A DNA stretch of 64,000 nucleotides from Medicago truncatula (lineage: Eukaryota; Streptophyta; Magnoliopsida; Fabales; Fabaceae), in contig NC_053049.1 of assembly GCF_003473485.1 (NCBI RefSeq), positions 7,874,001 through 7,938,000 of the forward strand, in the 5' to 3' direction. Below, piece after piece: positions 24,151 to 35,532 of the stretch (the stretch's first letter is position 1; each line of letters starts with the position of its first letter). The notes under the pieces were generated by a model that saw only the letters and a program-made list of their open reading frames with translations, was not told where the DNA came from and did no database searches. The position numbers and the translations under genes are program-made.

Positions 24151-25501
24151 TGATAAGTGTCGGGAAGTAGTGTTTTAAAGGTTTATTTACGGCACGTTTG
24201 TAACTTGTTTTACAAGTTATCTAGGGAAAAGCCGAGAGAAAATGGAATTTTGACCTATTACGCTTTAGTCATCTTACTCTACCCATTTGTGCAGGAATCG
24301 AGTACCAAAACATCAAGCAAGAGTCAAAAACAACAAAAAAGTGAAAAAGGCATTTCGCCTGGCGACCCAATGGCGAGCAACTCCAGGGAGCTCCATGGTC
24401 CTTTGCCACAAGGATGGCCAGGGCGAATTATTTCGCCTGGCGAAGTAATGGCGAGATGAATGGCGAGAAGTTCCAGGGAGCTAGAAAAACAGGGCAAGAG
24501 CAATTCGCCATGGCGAGAAATATTCTCGCCTGGCGAAATAAGGCGGTTTCATCTGATCTGGTGACGTGGCAGAAACCCACTGGCAAAGAAAGCTCAGTTC
24601 GCCATGGCGAGCCAGGTTTCGCCTGGCGAAAGTACATTTTGTCAGCTCAAGTATAAAAGCTCACTTCTCTCAATTGAGACATATCTTGTATCTTATTTAG
24701 AGAGAGAATAGGGCGAAAATACACTGTGTATACTGGGCAATAGTGATTGAGTGTGGATTCATCAAGATTCTTGGAGAAATCAAGTTCCTTGCATGGATTC
24801 TCAACTTTTCTTCCACTTTTGTAATGTTCTCATGACAATGATGAACTAAATCTCTTTAGTTGGGATTAGAGGTACTTGATTGAGCTTAGAATGTAATCTT
24901 TTAATCTTGTAATATATGATTCTAGCAATTTACATGATATTGAAGTTATTCTTGCAATTCATTTCTATCTTTGATTTAATTGTTATTGAAAAGTACTTTT
25001 GAATCTAGGTTTAGAATAAATTATCTATCAAAACAATAATTCTAGACATAGGATTGATGTTTTGATAATCACACAAGGTATCGGTACATAAAGCTTTCGG
25101 ATCGTTGAATAGATTGAGAAATCGTCGATTAAACTATCCGATCGATAATTGGATTGTTCAACAGTTTGAGAAATCAACTATTGAACAATACAATGGATTT
25201 CACACGATTATTTGGACACGAATAATCTTGTTGAGCGATACGTGATAATATCGGTAAAACGCTAGAATCCATATATGTGATTATTAGATTATATTTGATG
25301 CTTGATCAAGGAACTCTAATTCCAATGTTTTTACGCCCTATTACTCTCAACTTTCACTTTTATATTTGGTTACTAAAACAAACAATCAACTATCGTTTAA
25401 CTTAGAATGATATTTGGTGTCGAACGGTCCGCAATATCGCACTAGTCCCTGAGGAGACGATATAAATACTTACTATTGTTTGATGCAAAAATACTACATC
25501 A
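24151..25501 (+). mobile_element. Solo LTR, 1351 bp, probably Ty3/gypsy
   Basis: Begins TGATAAGTGTCGG and ends ACTACATCA, giving the short inverted ends TGAT...ATCA. It is flanked by the 5-bp direct repeat GGCAT at 24146-24150 and 25502-25506. TATAAAAG at 24652-24659 marks a promoter, so U3 is about 500 bp and transcription would start near 24685. No internal retrotransposon sequence or second LTR adjoins it, so it is a product of LTR-LTR recombination. Assignment to gypsy is by general resemblance only. The frames at 24157-24656 within it are non-coding. Confidence 0.85.
24354..24630. promoter_or_regulatory. Array of six TTCGCC(T/A)GGCGAA-type palindromes in LTR U3
   Basis: Near-palindromes lie at 24354-24366, 24432-24444, 24504-24516, 24525-24537, 24598-24610 and 24618-24630, either TTCGCCTGGCGAA or the variant TTCGCCATGGCGA. 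Single GGCGA half sites lie between. The array ends 22 bp before the TATA box. Position and repetition suggest binding sites or a methylation target, which is an inference. Confidence 0.6.
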
Positions 25502-25506
25502 GGCAT

Positions 25507-27750
25507 CTAAGTAATTTCACCTCAAAACCACACCTACTCTTTAATCCACTACTTCTCTCTAATAATCTGTTTCCTCTTCTCTCTCGACAGACCACCGTCG
25601 CCGCCGTTCTCAGATCGCCATCGCCGCCGCCGTGCAGTTGTAACCCATCACAGACCCACAACCCTTTCTTCTCCATCTCCACCGTTCGTCCATCTCTATC
25701 GGCGTTTTGGTTTGATTTCCGTCCATCACCATTAACCACCACTGGCCTTTTTTCTTTCTTTCAGATCTATGTCTCTGGCGGCCATGAGGTGGAGGGATGG
25801 TCGGGGAAGAGCTAGAGAAAGGGAGAAAACAGTCCGAGAAGAGAAAGAAGGAGAGAGTTATGGTAATATGGTGGAGGAAATTGGTTAGAAGTTATGGTAA
25901 TAATGTCTGTTTGGCAAGTTTTATAATGAAATAGGGAATACTGGAATATCATGAAGGTATTGCTCCACGCACTCTTGAGAATAAAACTTAGAATGGAATT
26001 TTGCAATATTCAGTTTCAGTTGAATTGCAGCTTTAACAGTGGTAGTCTACTGGCTTTGGTGGTGTATGCTAAGATACAATTTAAACTCAAAGGATCACAA
26101 GTTCTGATGAGGGCTGCATTATTAAAGAGTAGGCGGATAAAACTGAAACTCAAAAAAAAAATGTGATTGCTTGTTTTACAAACTCAAAGTGAGATATTTT
26201 ATAGGACAAACTCAAAGTGAGAGATTATTTGTGGATATGGTTCCTATGGAACCTGTTGAAGAAGAAGAGAGAGGATTGAGAAAGAAAGCCCACGAAAATT
26301 GAAGGAAAATATGTATAGGATAGACTTTTCTCTCTCCCCTAATTTTCTCTTCCCTCTTTGTGTCTCAACCTTTAGATCAATCCAACAGTCTAGAATTGCA
26401 CAACACATACAACATGATATTAAAAGCAGGAGGGGATCATATCCCTAAGGATGGTACAAAGTAGTATGCCACCATGTATGTATACCTATCACCACTCATC
26501 TGTCAAACGTTGTCACTGTGTGTTAGTGTGTACAAGAAGCCATGGTTTCGTGTGGATGTAAATTTGAGGAATGGAGTAAAAGAACGTATGAGTGTGAATG
26601 TTTAACTGCTCTTGACCATTATAAGCACAAGACATTAATCCAAGGAGTTAACATGTAGTATAATTTATCACCAACATAACTATGATCAAGCACCATAATT
26701 ACAACCACAGAAGCAAACTTGTTGCGAAGTAATTATCCTATCTTTGTTCACAAGCAACCCGGACTTAATTATAACATCTTCACTGTAATACCGCATTAAT
26801 TCCCTCAACAATCTCGGGGGCATTGCATGTTAATTTTTTCTTATTACATACGCTAATCAAATTCAACTATAACTCTCATGAATATATATAATACTCGATC
26901 TATAAAAAATATAAGTACAAGGATTCAAAAAGGAAGTGTTTTAGCTAGAATTTTAGACTAAATACATTTGACATTTTAAATCATTTTACTTATATTTTGT
27001 TACAAATAAAATTTAACAACATTGTCACATATATATTCGACAGAGAAAAAAAAAGTGGTTACCTATACATATAAATAGTTGGACGACAAATGTTATCAAC
27101 ATACATTTTAATATATACAATTTGATGCGACTCATGTGAATTTAAAGCATTTAAAGAGAGTGCGTTGAAAAATGTGGGACGTTAACATTCCTATTGAATA
27201 TCATATCTTGCTTGCAGTAGTTGTGATGTAATAATATTGTTCGAATCTAGTAATTGTTTTGGTTGCTAGATTACACAAAATCTTAAACCGTCTTTTCTTT
27301 TTTTGAGAAAAAAACCGTATTTTCTTATTTTGTTTTATTGAGCCCGGTGACAAAATTTACACATACCAAATATAAGTTCTATCTCTTTGTAGTATTTTTC
27401 CGGTATGAGTTAAACTTACAAAACTTTTAAATCCGAATTAGGATCATACTTCATGTTGAAAAAACATAACGGAATAATGTGGAAAATCTAGACCATTAAA
27501 ATATTAAAAAAAAGAGCGGTGCTATTTATCAAAAAAATTCACATCGCGAAGTAAAGCGAATAAAACTGAGCCATTGGATCTTGAAATTGTTTAGAATACG
27601 CATAGTAGATGAAAATGAATAAAATCAGCTGCAATTACATTTACACACGTGGCAATGTTGTCGTAAGCAAAAATTCGAGTCAAACAAAAAAACGCATATC
27701 ACATTAATTCAAGTTTTTCTTTTTCGATGGAAATAAATTCATGTTAATTG
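25507..27750. other. Intergenic with a GC-rich patch
   Basis: 25570-25830 is unusually GC-rich (CACCGTCGCCGCCGTT, ATCGCCGCCGCCG) and has an open frame on each strand, but both translations are low complexity and show no domain. It may be the leader or first exon of a lost gene or a captured fragment. The rest is AT-rich with no recognised feature. Confidence 0.35.
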
Positions 27751-27929
27751 TAGTAATTCAAACAGTTAATGTCACTGAAATAAATGGCAAACCATTTAAA
27801 TACATTTAATAAATCTCAATATTGACCAATTCACCCTTTTTCTTTTTATCACCAAGAAAAAAACAAAACAATTGAAGTCAGTCACTATAGCTATCAAGTT
27901 GTATTAGCAAAACATGATCAAATTCATGA

Positions 27930-28289
27930 TCAACATGCACCACAATTGTAGAACTCAACCAGCTCAGCCATGGACCCCAACTGTGTCTCACCTTCAACAC
28001 TTTCAAGCATCCACAGCAAATGTTCAAACAAAACAACTTCACAAGAAACCACCACAACACCATCATCACAAGAAGATCTATCCACTAGCTCCTGAAACAC
28101 AGGGTGTTGAACAACATTGGAGTTCACAAGGTATTGTCGCCGCGACTTTCCGACATAGACAGCATGAAGCTCTTGTTCTTGTTGCTTGGAGGAGGAAGAG
28201 ATAGAGCTATTGTTGCGGCTGAGTTTGGTTAATGAAGGCCATCTTTTGATAGCTGACTTAAGCTTTGTTAATTTTCCAAGTTTGGCCAT
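27930..28289 (-). CDS. SAUR protein, SAUR76-79 type (copy 1)
   Basis: 119 residues from ATG 28289, intronless. It opens MAKLGKLTKLKSAIKRWPSL, the characteristic N-terminus of the SAUR76/77/78/79 group, followed by a Ser-rich linker. The SAUR domain then has LHAVYVGKSRRQYLV, HPVFQELVDRSS, VVVVSCEVVLFEHLLWMLES and a C-terminal AELVEFY. In Arabidopsis this group acts in auxin- and ethylene-linked growth control. The frame is open ten codons further upstream, but only to a TTG, so the ATG at 28289 is preferred. The gene is almost identical to the copy at 43862-44227. Confidence 0.88.
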   Translation of the reverse strand: MAKLGKLTKLKSAIKRWPSLTKLSRNNSSISSSSKQQEQELHAVYVGKSRRQYLVNSNVVQHPVFQELVDRSSCDDGVVVVSCEVVLFEHLLWMLESVEGETQLGSMAELVEFYNCGAC

Positions 28290-28362
28290 TTTGGTGAAAG
28301 TGTTTGATGAATGTCTCAATGAAAAGTGAATGGTGATGAGAAAATGGGAGGGTTAAGGTTTG

Positions 28363-28427
28363 ATTATAAAGGAGTGGGAGTAGTAGTAAATGATGATGAT
28401 GTTGTGAAGTGAAGAGAGAAACACGTG
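28363..28427 (-). promoter_or_regulatory. SAUR copy 1 promoter: TATA box and G-box
   Basis: On the minus strand TTTATAAT (28363-28370) lies 75 bp before the ATG, and a CACGTG G-box (28422-28427) lies 133 bp before it, followed by GGCCCACTGTTT. The same TATA, G-box and GGCCCACTGTTT arrangement is kept in the second copy, while surrounding bases have diverged. Confidence 0.6.
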
Positions 28428-29059
28428 CATGGCCCACTGTTTAGTAACGGTACACACAGCTAAGAATGAGTATATTTTTGGTGGAGAAATGGAAAATTAG
28501 TTGTTATTTTGTTGGCGTTTTGTGAGGGGGTTTTTGGGATTGAGAAGCTTTTCTTGTGCTTTTACATGTTTGTTCTTTTTTTTTTTTTAATAAAATGTTT
28601 ACTCCTTTGGATTAATGTTTAGTGCTTATAGTGGTGAAGAACAATTAAACACATGTGAACCTAATTAATGTCTCTTAGAATCGACTCTAAACAGATCAGA
28701 CAACTTAGTTCAAACAAAACATAATTGCATGTGATTTTTATTTTGAATATGATATTTTTTTGCCTCAAAATCAACTCTTAACGGATTAGGTTGTCTATTT
28801 TGACAATTTTTTTTTTTTAATTTTTTGGTTGTGTAGCATAATGACTCACACACTTTAAGTATGAGAAGTAGGGTATTCCAAATTCAAACTTAGACGACTA
28901 CGTACTGACTTTCTTGTGACCAAATGTACTTGTTGCCATACTTCGTTTTCTCTTCATGTAATTCGATTGCTGGTAGTGGTGATAACTTGATTTTAATCTC
29001 ATCCTTCACAAAAGTGATGTGTTGGTATAATCGTTATATAAGGCACGACGATAATATTA

Positions 29060-30185
29060 TTAAGGCCTTCCAAGAATAAGGTGGCAAGCATCCATAGGAA
29101 TAACATTACACCGTGCCTTATCTTTGTACCTTTTTCTAATGGAAAGTGATACAAGGCAACATTGAGATACTTTCACCTCATTGTTCTTGTTGAGCCATTG
29201 TCGCTTGTATGGATGTAGCTGTTCCTTCGTCATATAGTGACTCGTCCTTCTCCTCTTTTCAAACATTTCATGGAAAGCCATTAGGAACATATTCTTCACC
29301 ATATTTTGGTTCTCCCATCTCCCATCTTCAAACGCTTCACAAACGTATTTGTTTTCTTTTTAAAACACATTGTGTATATTTCCCTTAATGATGATAATGG
29401 CTTTACGATTCAGACAACATAATGTTATGCATCCATACCGTTGACACAAGAAACATTTATGTGTCTTGATATTTCTCTTTAATTGTACTATATTGGGATT
29501 TGAATGAGGAAACATGTTTATCGATTGGTGTTTTATGAGAGTTGATATGAAATGTGTTGGAGGAAAGAGGTTGGTATCAATATTTTCAAAAAACTGTTTC
29601 TCAAACCCTAATTTTCAAATGAACAACATCATCCATGGACGAATATTCTCAAGAGATGTAATAGGTGATAAAGTTTAGTATTCAACCCTCCAAGATATCA
29701 AGCAATTTTTTGCTTTTCCATTTCTTGAATATTTCATTTCAACATCAACATCTCAAATTCTTTAGTATATTCTTCTATTAACAAAGTCTTGAGCGGGTAA
29801 GAACTTACGGGTTAGTTTCTAACGCATCTTGTCCCACATCTTGATCTTTATTTTTCCTTCAAACTTAAGTTTACTTTTTTGGTTTTTCTATATTGTACTC
29901 TAATATGCATTCAATGGTTTGATGCCAATTTATAAACTCATTTGGTTGTATTTTTCCTTTGAAATCTGGAATGTCTACCTTGATATAATTCATTTTAAAT
30001 ATTGTCCATGTGAACAATTGTTTCTAGTTGATGAAGAGTCACTAATTGAGTCACCATCCTCAAATTTCCTTTGTTGTTTTCCAGAAGGGCTTGTTGGTCA
30101 TTGTCTATCTCTTATAGTTGTTGAATTTTCCCTCTCATTTCTTCCATCTCTATTTGATTCCAACTTCTTTCATTTTGTCTTCTAA
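29060..30185 (-). mobile_element. Decayed Ty3/gypsy retrotransposon, gag to protease
   Basis: Read on the minus strand, fragments appear in polyprotein order. Near 30130 a coiled EIEMEEMRGKIQQL segment. Near 29990 YIKVDIPDFKGKIQPNEFINW, the start of the gag domain. Near 29860 KIKIKMWDKMR and KLTRK from the middle of gag. At 29302-29060 PYKRQWLNKNNEVKVSQCCL followed by VIPMDACHLILGRP, the region after the aspartic protease. Many stops and gaps; non-functional. Confidence 0.75.
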
Positions 30186-30954
30186 TTTGCATTTTGACAA
30201 TGGTGGTCTATCAGACTTCTCGACAAAGACCATGGTGGTGTGTGGTGACTTTGTTGGTGACGAAGACTTTCTTAACTTCCCAAACATAATAACGATGTTT
30301 GTTTTAAGAACAAAATGGGCGCAAAGTGATGTTTCACAAGGACAACTCCTTACTCACTGGAAAACTCACTTTCCGTTTATTTCATCACTCAAACTCAACT
30401 CGTAACCTTTTATTGCTTGAATGCTGGAATCGCAAAAACAGTTGGAAAGATGGTGAAAGAGATAAACTCTCTAATCGGCTCAAAGAAACCTTTTATCGCT
30501 TTAATGCTTGAATAGCCAAAAGATTTAGTGAAAATCCCTATTTTACTACTCTTGTAAAGTTCCTCAATAAAATATTTAGAAAAATTTAATGCTACTAATT
30601 GATCACAAACATCTAGAGATAATCTAGTTCATGTACCTAGAAAATCTAGACACGTGAATGCGCTCTTAGTTATTATTACTCAATCCATTTTTTTTAAGTG
30701 TCGTTTGAGTATAAATTTTGTGTGATCTATTTTGAATGTCGTTTTGATAGATTAAGAGTATAATTTATCAATTAACCCTTTTATCTTCTTACTCATTTTC
30801 AATAAAACATAAATGTTGTACATTTGGAAAATTCAAGTTTGTTTTTTTCTTCTTAAAACAAATTTTGTTTTTTGTCAAGTGCAAATATAAACTTCCATGA
30901 TACAAAATTTTGTTGCCTATAATATCGGTTTCATGAAGAGTTTAATTTTTATAA

Positions 30955-31589
30955 GGGTGTTGCTAACCGGTGCCCTCGGGGTACCGGTTAAGGGACAATA
31001 ATATTAAGTGTCTCATTTAATTTCATTCAATTAAAGTGAAAAGTTTATCAACTTAATTAAAATAGAAAAACGCCGCATTTAATATCTTTATAAAGATACG
31101 CTTCCTTTCATTTTTTTTTCTTGTGAACTTTTTAGAATCCTTTTTTTTAGTCCCCTTGCTTCCTTTCATATCTTAACAAATTTTTCTCTTCTTGTGAATT
31201 TTACTCCAACCGAGTTTTTTTCAGTGATTTTTTTTAATCATTTTTTTCTTGCAAGCCAATTCACTGAAAAGCCTATACTCAAACCAATTTTTTTCCATAA
31301 CTTTTTTTCGGTGAAAAAAACTATTGTTTTTTTTTTTTTTAATTAAAAGCTGTAGAAATAATTAAAATAAGACAAACATTATATAGTCCAAAATAAATTT
31401 GCAATTACAAAGATAAAACATATCCAATTAAAGTATGAAATACAAAATTATATTGATGGAGTTTAATGAATATTGAATACAACCATTCCTATTTTAATTA
31501 AGTTGACCAATTTTTCACTTTAATTAAAGTAAATTAAGTGGAATCAATTAATTTTATTGTTCCTTAACGGGGCACTGGATAACATTACC
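30955..31589. mobile_element. Mutator-like MITE, 635 bp, 9-bp TSD
   Basis: Left end GGGTGTTGCTAACCGGTGCCC-like, right end inverted (GGGTAATGTTATCCAGTGCCC on the other strand). The perfect 9-bp direct repeat TTTTTATAA flanks it at 30946-30954 and 31590-31598. Contains long A/T runs and no coding capacity. Confidence 0.75.
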
Positions 31590-31743
31590 CTTTTTATAAA
31601 TAAGATCGTTAACATTATTAAAAATTTCAAGTACAAAATAAAAGACTACTTCTTATAGATAAAAATAAAAGACCCTATAAATGTAAAGAAAATAACACAT
31701 TAAATTTATTGGAAAGAGAAAGTGTGTGAGAAAATAGAAATTA

Positions 31744-31954
31744 GGGTTATGCTAACCGGTGCCCTGAGACACTGGTTAATGATACATAAAAGGGACATTA
31801 GTTAAGGATACCAAAAAAGGATGATATTAGTAAAAAAAAGAAATTTATTTGACTTTTTATGGACTAATTATAGAATTTTCATTGCAATAAATACTATATA
31901 ATTTCATTTTTTAGTATCCTTAATTAATGTCTGGGACACCGGTTAACATTTCTC
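31744..31954. mobile_element. Mutator-like MITE, 211 bp, related to the preceding one
   Basis: Ends GGGTTATGCTAACCGGTGCC and inverted GAGAAATGTTAACCGGTGTC belong to the same family as 30955-31589. Flanks TAGAAATTA (31735-31743) and TAGAAATTT (31955-31963) match at 8 of 9 positions. Confidence 0.7.
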
Positions 31955-32235
31955 TAGAAATTTATTGGTGGATTAAATTGAAGGGATCTTGACAAAAAAA
32001 AATTGAAGGTATAATAAGAAAAAAAGCTCCAAAAACCCAATTTCTCAATTTGATGTTACTGTTCTAAAACGACACTTAAAAAAAAGTTGTTGACTCATGC
32101 ACCGTTAATCAATTTTTTAACATTGATCCAGTAATACACACTTGTCTGGTGAAACATGTATATACTATGCTGATTGATAAAACATGTATATAGTATGGTG
32201 ATTGTTCAAAATATCAAATATCTTGAAGAGGTCTC

Positions 32236-32243
32236 TATAAATT
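32236..32243 (+). promoter_or_regulatory. TATA box of albumin-1 gene 1
   Basis: TATAAATT lies 91 bp before the ATG and is preceded by GAGGTCTC. The same block occurs before copy 2 (TATAAATT at 37795-37802), and TATAAATA before copy 3 (41162-41169). A CATGCAAG or ATGCAAG motif follows 10-15 bases later; in copy 3 it is a full RY-type CATGCA, a motif linked to seed expression. Confidence 0.6.
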
Positions 32244-32326
32244 ATTTTATGCAAGAATGAACTGATGCAGCACAAAGCTAAGCAATTATCACAAAAACTA
32301 TTAGTTGGTTTTTCTTTCGGAAAAAA

Positions 32327-33016
32327 ATGGCTTATCTTAGGCTAGCTCATTTGGTTGTCTTCTTGCTTGCCACATTTTGTATGTATTTTAACCTTATTTC
32401 TCACCAATACATACGGTTCATATCTATTTATATTTCACAATCAACTCTCAATTATTACTTATATATGTTATCCTTCTTTAATTCTCTCACAAAATTAAAT
32501 GAAAATGAAATTAATATGACATATCAAATCCTTTTTTAATCCCTCTTTCTCGAAAATTTATAACTAATTTTATTGTTTATAGTAATAGTATGTGTTTTGT
32601 TCCATCTCTAATTGTCTTTGTAATTTACAGCATTAATATTTCCGATGATGAAGGCAGCAGAAGATTGTTTGGGTATTTGTTCGCCGTTTGAGATGCCACC
32701 ATGTCCTTCAAGCAGCTGCCGTTGCATTCCTGTTATACTAATTGGAGGAAACTGCGTAGATCCATCATCTCCAACTATCACGAAGATGGTTGAGAAACAT
32801 GCTAACTTATGTCAATCTCATGCTGATTGCACGAAGAAAGGAAGTGGTAGCTTTTGTGCTCGTTATCCTAATCCTGATATCGAATATGGATGGTGTTTTT
32901 CCTCAAGCAGTAGAGCACAAGAAGTATTCTTCGAGATTTCCTCTAACCCTCAATTTATAAAAGACTTAAAGATGAGGCCTGATACTTGCCGGAGCTCCTT
33001 TAATTTATTAATGTGA
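32327..33016 (+). CDS. Albumin-1 (PA1-type cystine-knot precursor), gene 1
   Basis: Two exons, 32327-32378 and 32631-33016, 145 residues, with a phase-1 intron bounded by GTATGT and TTTACAG. Exon 1 is nearly all of a hydrophobic signal peptide. The mature part has two cysteine groups. Six cysteines at 30, 34, 42, 47, 49 and 59 fit the b-chain knottin, and four at 78, 84, 93 and 106 fit the a-chain; an extra Cys lies at 137. The family consists of legume seed or tissue albumins cut into a and b chains. Some b chains bind the insect V-ATPase and are entomotoxic, others are called leginsulin. Whether this copy is active is unknown. AATAAA follows at 33050. Secretory pathway and vacuole are the expected location. 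Confidence 0.9.
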
Positions 33017-33055
33017 AAAAAGCATGCATGGATGAAAAAAGCTCCTTTAAATAAA

Positions 33056-34418
33056 TTTACAATCTTCATTTTTAAAGAATCTGTTGTATTTCTTAGAATA
33101 ACTATCATATGTAGTTAGGGTTGATACATAACGGATATGGTATCAAATATTATATGAAATACGGCAAATTTGAAAATTGAAGTTACAATATATTAATAAA
33201 AAATAGTTTTGAATGAATTACTACATTTTTTTAACAAAAGCAAAATTAATCATCTCATTCGAAATCAATTGATACAAATAGTTGGTACATCATGAAATAA
33301 AGTTGCTCTAACTAGAATTAACATGACCCAACATTTTTTAAAACATATTAAAAAAATTGACAAAAAAAACTATTGTTCACGGTACAAATACAGGGAATAG
33401 TATCCAAGTGTCGTATTTGTGTCTATAATATTTGTTGCAATAGCATTTTTGTTTATAAAAAGTAAGAGAGATAATTGAAATAGAATTTTTCTAATTGTGA
33501 GCATAGATTTGTTGGATAAGATAAATATCTCATAGGGAGGATATATCGATGGAAGGAATTGCTTTGTCAATGGAGGTTTTTGTGGGAATCAATGGAAGTT
33601 GTGTTGCTCTATGGGGATGTATTAAGAAAAAACTCCAATGCTCAATTCAGTTTATACTTAAAAAAGGTGATGAGATATATCAAATGATTCATAAGAATTG
33701 GGTCTTGGCCCGTCTAAAACAACAATAAAAGAAACAAAATATTTTATGCTATTTTTTTTTAACCACTTGTAGTTTTTCTGTATCCACCCACCACATTGAA
33801 TTACAAGTAGAGATATTTCACAATTTTAGGAATACTTAAGCTTTAGAGGTAGTTTACTTTGCACGCAATGTGAACTTGATATCATGCTTCTCGATTGACT
33901 TAATTAATAAGATAAATTTTCTCGTATATAATAAACTCTATTTTTGGTGAGTTATAATTTGTTTTTAGCTAACTCGGTGTCATTGAAAGTATATTTAATG
34001 GTATGTGAAGGAATTTGTTGTGTTTGTATTCAATTATGGCTTTGGGGACAAAGAAAGTTGTGAACGGAAATGAAGACGGTGAAAATAAGAAGCATATAAA
34101 GTGTATTTGTCTCATGGACACTTGTTTGTAATTCTTGGATCTTGTCAACGAGTGCTTCAGACACTCTTTAACGATTTTAAATTAAAAAAGTATTATATTT
34201 AATTTTTAATGCATTAAATACATAAATATTCATAAAAACTTAACATTTTAGATCATTAAAAACTAATTCGAAGGACACTCGTTATTATTTTCCTTATCAA
34301 AATCCTTTGTATTCTTTTTTACACCACACTTATCTATTTATAATATTGTTCCACCTATAATGATAAAACTGATCCAACACATGAATTTTCGTAGAAGTAA
34401 TGATCCATCTAATAGACT
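33056..34418. other. 3' flank of albumin gene 1, part of a duplicated block
   Basis: Sequence from about 32087 to 33790 recurs with many substitutions and indels at about 37653-39595, so the albumin gene was duplicated with about 0.8 kb of downstream DNA (for example GGAAGGAATTGCTTTGTCAA at both). No other gene. Around 34144-34300 is a segment with a GAGTG...CACTC end resembling an inverted copy near 40025-40165. Confidence 0.5.
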
Positions 34419-34427
34419 TCTATAATA

Positions 34428-34934
34428 GGTGGCATTTAGGGTGGGTGAGGTGAATCCTTTCCCATGATGGTGCAGTTTATTTTACACCATTGATATATTA
34501 TTTTATTTATTCAATGGTCTGGATTTAAAACTGGTTACCTGCTAACAACTTTTTGGCATTGCTCACAAAATAAAATAAAAACCCCACACTTAATTGTTTA
34601 TACATATAAATGCTTTTGTTTATACTGTGTATGGGCTGTTTTTATCGGGTGATAATTCACCAATGGACCATATGAATGTTGTTCATTTGCAGCAATCAAA
34701 TTGCTACTGCATATAATGATGCCATTGAGCACCGTCGTCCCTTCACAATGCCGCCACGTAATTCCGATGAGTCAAAACATAACCCAACAACAGGCATGGA
34801 AATGTTGCCTAAGATAACTATCCAAACAAAACATAAGGAAAATACCAAGATCTAACAACCTTATACCGTCACATGCTCGGTTCATCATTCTTCCGACCAC
34901 ACTCACCTTCCCTGTCATTCTCACAAATCATGTG

Positions 34935-34996
<62 letters not shown>

Positions 34997-35523
34997 CCAG
35001 GTCTGCTCACACGTCCTCAGAACCGGGTCGCAACCCGACCCGTATACTCTCTCCCTACCTCACCTGGACTGAAAATTCCATAAACTTAATCGTCTTTCGC
35101 TTAATGCGCCGGGAACACTGGTTTTTAGTTAGTTAATAACAAGTAAATGCTAAATTCGGTTTTGAAGAGAAAATTGAACCTATCTTTTTATTTTTTAACA
35201 AAAAAAATTGAACCCACTTAGAGATTGAAATTTGTGTGACTATGATGGCGAGGCAAAGGGAGGTGGCCAGCGGCGGACTAGTGTGATATGATAATAGCGG
35301 TGCAGATTTTTTCTGACTGCTAAGCTAATGAGGAGGTGCATTAGAAATAATTTTTGGCAAAAAGGTGTATTAGAAATAATTGATAACCATTAAAATATTG
35401 TTATGTCATTTGATAACAAAAAAACCCATTTTTTTACCAACAAGTTGCAACAGCCAGCTTCCAGGAAAAAGGCAAGTTGTGCATCATGGGAAAAGATTCA
35501 CCTCACCCACCCTAAATGCCATC
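34428..35523. mobile_element. Mutator-like TIR element, 1096 bp, 9-bp TSD
   Basis: Inverted ends of about 45 bp: left GGTGGCATTTAGGGTGGGTG, right GATGGCATTTAGGGTGGGTG when read inward, continuing to CCCATGATG. The perfect 9-bp direct repeat TCTATAATA flanks it at 34419-34427 and 35524-35532. The interior is non-repetitive and moderately GC-rich with a (CT)27 run at 34937-34990, unlike a simple foldback MITE, so it may carry captured genomic DNA. No transposase. Confidence 0.85.
34937..34990. repeat. (CT)27 microsatellite
   Basis: 54 uninterrupted bases of CT inside the Mutator-like element. The open frame 34873-35136 runs through it and is not considered a gene. Confidence 0.95.
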
Positions 35524-35532
35524 TCTATAATA

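Larger units (their letters stand above)
30681..32086. repeat. Stowaway-like ends split by nested insertions
   Basis: TACTCAATCCATTTTTTTTA followed by AGTGTCGTTT starts near 30679, and the complementary AAACGACACTTAAAAAAAAG ends near 32086. Between them lie the two MITEs at 30955 and 31744 and AT-rich filler. The right end stops where the albumin-gene duplication unit starts (GTTGACTCATGCACC near 32090). Confidence 0.45.

Noticed and set aside
24157..24656. Coding frames inside the solo LTR
   Set aside because: They lie in U3 and contain the palindrome array; no domain.
28290..28319. Upstream extension of SAUR copy 1 (and the equivalent in copy 2)
   Set aside because: The extra ten codons begin at TTG; the family start MAKLGKL has a proper ATG.
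34873..35136. Protein with a long Ser/Leu repeat
   Set aside because: It is the (CT)27 microsatellite in frame inside a TIR element.
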